Below are positions 5,550 through 7,612 of a stretch of DNA of 7,612 nucleotides, in pieces. The stretch is taken from the NCBI GenBank assembly GCA_024742655.1, contig JANSYB010000082.1, forward strand, positions 1 through 7,612, in the 5' to 3' direction. The notes under the pieces were generated by a model that was given only the letters and a program-made list of their open reading frames with translations, made no database searches and had not been told where the DNA came from. The first letter of the stretch is position 1. Each line of letters opens with the position of its first letter. Made by a program: the position numbers and the translations under genes. Source of the stretch: Paracoccaceae bacterium. Lineage in GTDB: Bacteria; Pseudomonadota; Alphaproteobacteria; Rhodobacterales; Rhodobacteraceae.

Positions 5550-7612
5550 CTGATTTCACGATGGAAAAGGACGCCGACGGCGTCGCGGTAATCACCTGGG
5601 ACACGGTCGGCAAGTCCATGAACGTGATGACCATGGAGGGCTGGCCCCTGCTGGAAGGCCTGATCGACGACGCACTGGCCGATGACGCGGTCAAGGGCAT
5701 CATCATCACCTCGGGCAAGGAGGGGTCATTCGCCGGAGGCATGGACCTCAACGTGATTGCCAAGATGAAGGACATGGCCGGCGACAACCCCGCACAGGGC
5801 CTGATGGACGGGCTGATGAACATGCATGGCATCCTGCGCAAGATCGAGCGCGGCGGCATGGACGACAAGAACAAGGGCGGCAAGCCCATCGCCGCCGCCC
5901 TGCCCGGCACGGCGCTTGGCATCGGGCTGGAAATTCCGCTGGCCTGCCATCGCATCTTCGCCGCTGACAATCCCAAGGCCAAGATCGGCCTGCCCGAGAT
6001 CATGGTGGGCATCTTTCCCGGTGCGGGCGGCACAACGCGGCTGGTGCGCAAGCTGGGTGCGATGGCGGCGGCGCCGCTGCTGCTGGAAGGCAAGCTGAAC
6101 GATCCGAAAAAGGCCAAATCCGCCGGCGTGGTGGACGAGGTCGTGCTGGCCGACGAATTGCTGTCCAAGGCCAGGGAATGGGTTCTGTCCGGGCCGAGCT
6201 TTGTCAAGCCGTGGGACGAGAAGGGTTACAAGATGCCCGGCGGGGCGCCCTATCACCCGGCAGGCTTCATGACTTTCGTGGGCGCCTCGGCCATGGTCAA
6301 CGGCAAGACGCAAGGCGCCTTCCCGGCCGCCAAGGCGCTTCTGAGCGCGGTTTACGAGGGCGCGCTGGTGCCGTTTGACACCGCGCTGAAGATCGAGGCG
6401 CGCTGGTTCACGAACGTGCTGATGAACCCGTCCTCGGCGGCGATGATCCGCAGCCTTTTCATCAACAAGGAAGCGCTGGAAAAAGGGGCCAACCGGCCCG
6501 ATGTGCCCGACCAGACCGTGAAAAAGGTCGGCGTCATGGGCGCGGGCATGATGGGCGCGGGCATCGCGCTGGTGTCGGCCATGGCCGGGATGGAGGTCGT
6601 GCTGATCGACCAGAAGCAGGAGGCCGCCGACCGCGGCAAATCCTACACCGCCGATTACATGGACAAGGGCATCAAGCGCGGCAAGGCCACCGAAGAGAAA
6701 AAGACCGCCACGCTGGAGCGGATCACCGCCACCACCGATTACGACGCGCTGAAAGGCTGTGACCTGATCATCGAGGCGGTGTTCGAGGATCCGGGCGTGA
6801 AGGCCGAGGTCACCCGGAACGTGCTCAAGGTCGTGGGCGAGGCGTGCATCTTCGCCACCAACACCTCGACCCTGCCGATCACGGAACTGGCCAAGGCCTC
6901 GGACAATCCCGAGAACTTCATCGGCATTCATTTCTTCTCGCCCGTCGAGAAAATGATGCTGGTGGAAATCATCAAGGGGGCCGCGACCGGTCCGCGGGCG
7001 GTGGCCAAGGCGCTGGATTACGTCCGGCAGATCCGCAAGACGCCGATCGTGGTGAACGACGCGCGGTTCTTCTACTGCAACCGCTGCATCATTCCCTACA
7101 TCAACGAGGGCATCCGCATGGTGGCCGAGGGCGTGGCGCCCGCGCTGATCGACAATGCCGCGCGGCAGTTGGGCTTCCCGGTGGGGCCGCTGCAACTGGT
7201 CGATGAAACCTCGATCGACCTCGGCGCCAAGATCGCCCGGGCGACCCGCGCGGCGATGGGCGATGACTACCCGGACGAGGCCGTGGACGAGGTGATCTTC
7301 TGGATGGAAGGTGAAGGCCGGTTGGGCCGCAAGGCCAATGCGGGCTTTTTCGATTATGATGACAAAGGCAAGCGACAGGGATACTGGTCAGGATTGGCCG
7401 AAAAATACCCCCACGCCGAGAGCCAACCCGACCTGCACGAGGTGCAACATCGCCTGATGTTCGCGCAGGTTCTGGAGGCCGTGCGCGCGCTTGAGGAAGG
7501 CGTGCTGGAGGATATCCGCGAAGGCGATGTCGGCGCGATCCTGGCCTGGGGCTTCGCGCCGTGGTCGGGTGGGCCGTTCGCGTGGCTCGATATCATCGGC
7601 ACACCCTATGCG
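5546..7612 (+). CDS. fadJ: Fused enoyl-CoA hydratase / L-3-hydroxyacyl-CoA dehydrogenase (FadB/FadJ type), 3' truncated
   Basis: Multifunctional beta-oxidation enzyme hydrating trans-2-enoyl-CoA and oxidising L-3-hydroxyacyl-CoA with NAD+. 689 codons are visible, open to the last base; family length near 730 suggests some 40 residues are missing. The N-terminal crotonase domain (about 5-200) has FAGGMDL (62-68) and PGTALGIGLEIPLACHRI, with catalytic Glu129 and Glu151 (IGLPEIMVGIFPGAGG). A linker and helix precede the NAD-binding domain, KVGVMGAGMMGAGIA (327-341). His462 and Glu474 in IHFFSPVEKMMLVEII form the dehydrogenase His-Glu pair with the same 12-residue spacing as in E. coli FadB; Ser441 lies in NTSTL. 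Two C-terminal HAD helical domains follow (about 505-600 and 630 to the end). The start is set by GAGGGAG (5532-5538) and ATGA overlap with the cupin. FadB versus FadJ cannot be settled; the symbol is a family label. Confidence 0.95.
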   Translation, partial: MTDFTMEKDADGVAVITWDTVGKSMNVMTMEGWPLLEGLIDDALADDAVKGIIITSGKEGSFAGGMDLNVIAKMKDMAGDNPAQGLMDGLMNMHGILRKIERGGMDDKNKGGKPIAAALPGTALGIGLEIPLACHRIFAADNPKAKIGLPEIMVGIFPGAGGTTRLVRKLGAMAAAPLLLEGKLNDPKKAKSAGVVDEVVLADELLSKAREWVLSGPSFVKPWDEKGYKMPGGAPYHPAGFMTFVGASAMVNGKTQGAFPAAKALLSAVYEGALVPFDTALKIEARWFTNVLMNPSSAAMIRSLFINKEALEKGANRPDVPDQTVKKVGVMGAGMMGAGIALVSAMAGMEVVLIDQKQEAADRGKSYTADYMDKGIKRGKATEEKKTATLERITATTDYDALKGCDLIIEAVFEDPGVKAEVTRNVLKVVGEACIFATNTSTLPITELAKASDNPENFIGIHFFSPVEKMMLVEIIKGAATGPRAVAKALDYVRQIRKTPIVVNDARFFYCNRCIIPYINEGIRMVAEGVAPALIDNAARQLGFPVGPLQLVDETSIDLGAKIARATRAAMGDDYPDEAVDEVIFWMEGEGRLGRKANAGFFDYDDKGKRQGYWSGLAEKYPHAESQPDLHEVQHRLMFAQVLEAVRALEEGVLEDIREGDVGAILAWGFAPWSGGPFAWLDIIGTPYA

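Noticed and set aside
5726..7195. 489-codon open frame on the minus strand opposite the multifunctional enzyme
   Set aside because: The His/Arg/Gly-rich translation is typical of a GC-rich antisense shadow; the plus strand encodes complete crotonase and dehydrogenase motifs.
2..7612. DMSP demethylation pathway (DmdB/DmdC/DmdD)
   Set aside because: The first enzyme is in the DmdC-like family, but the crotonase here is fused to a 3-hydroxyacyl-CoA dehydrogenase and a thiolase is present, while DmdD is a standalone crotonase and no DmdB-like ligase is seen. Ordinary beta-oxidation fits better.
1..7612. CRISPR arrays, tRNA/rRNA genes, insertion sequences, prophage or defence genes
   Set aside because: No tandem spaced repeats, RNA-gene signatures, transposase or integrase motifs are visible; coding capacity is almost completely taken up by metabolic genes.

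Overview
The window is a tightly packed, one-direction (+ strand) fatty-acid beta-oxidation gene cluster from a GC-rich bacterium. Protein style, strong GC bias at third codon positions, and the gene set (acyl-CoA dehydrogenase with an extra C-terminal domain, a second acyl-CoA dehydrogenase, GST, thiolase, cupin, fused enoyl-CoA hydratase/3-hydroxyacyl-CoA dehydrogenase) suggest an alphaproteobacterium, most likely of the Rhodobacterales/Roseobacter group. That placement is inference from recognisable families, not from a marker gene.

Layout: (1) 2-1675, acyl-CoA dehydrogenase cut off at its 5' end by the window edge; (2) 1701-1913, a 70-residue small protein that reads like a ribbon-helix-helix DNA-binding protein; (3) 1928-3067, a second acyl-CoA dehydrogenase of the long-chain (LCAD-like) type; (4) 3068-3212, the only sizeable gap, holding a near-perfect 68-bp inverted repeat inside a 50-codon mini-ORF that overlaps both neighbours by ATGA; (5) 3213-3851, glutathione S-transferase-like protein; (6) 3865-5076, thiolase; (7) 5076-5549, small single-domain cupin; (8) 5546 to the window end, FadB/FadJ-type multifunctional enzyme, cut off at its 3' end. 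Apart from the repeat region, intergenic distances are 25 bp or less, and several junctions overlap (ATGA at 3064, 3213 and 5546; TGATG at 5074-5078). No promoter or convincing terminator is visible inside the window, so the cluster probably forms a single operon that starts upstream and ends downstream.

The four large enzymes supply a complete beta-oxidation spiral: dehydrogenation (two FAD-dependent dehydrogenases, presumably passing electrons to ETF), hydration and L-3-hydroxyacyl-CoA oxidation (fused enzyme), and thiolysis. The two dehydrogenases place their catalytic glutamate at different, mutually exclusive positions, suggesting non-redundant substrate ranges. The GST-like protein, the cupin and the small RHH-like protein are accessory members whose roles cannot be read from sequence. 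The most unusual structure is the inverted repeat plus coupled mini-ORF between genes 3 and 5; the accessory cupin and small putative regulator come next. I did not find evidence for a wholly new system: the core is standard metabolism.
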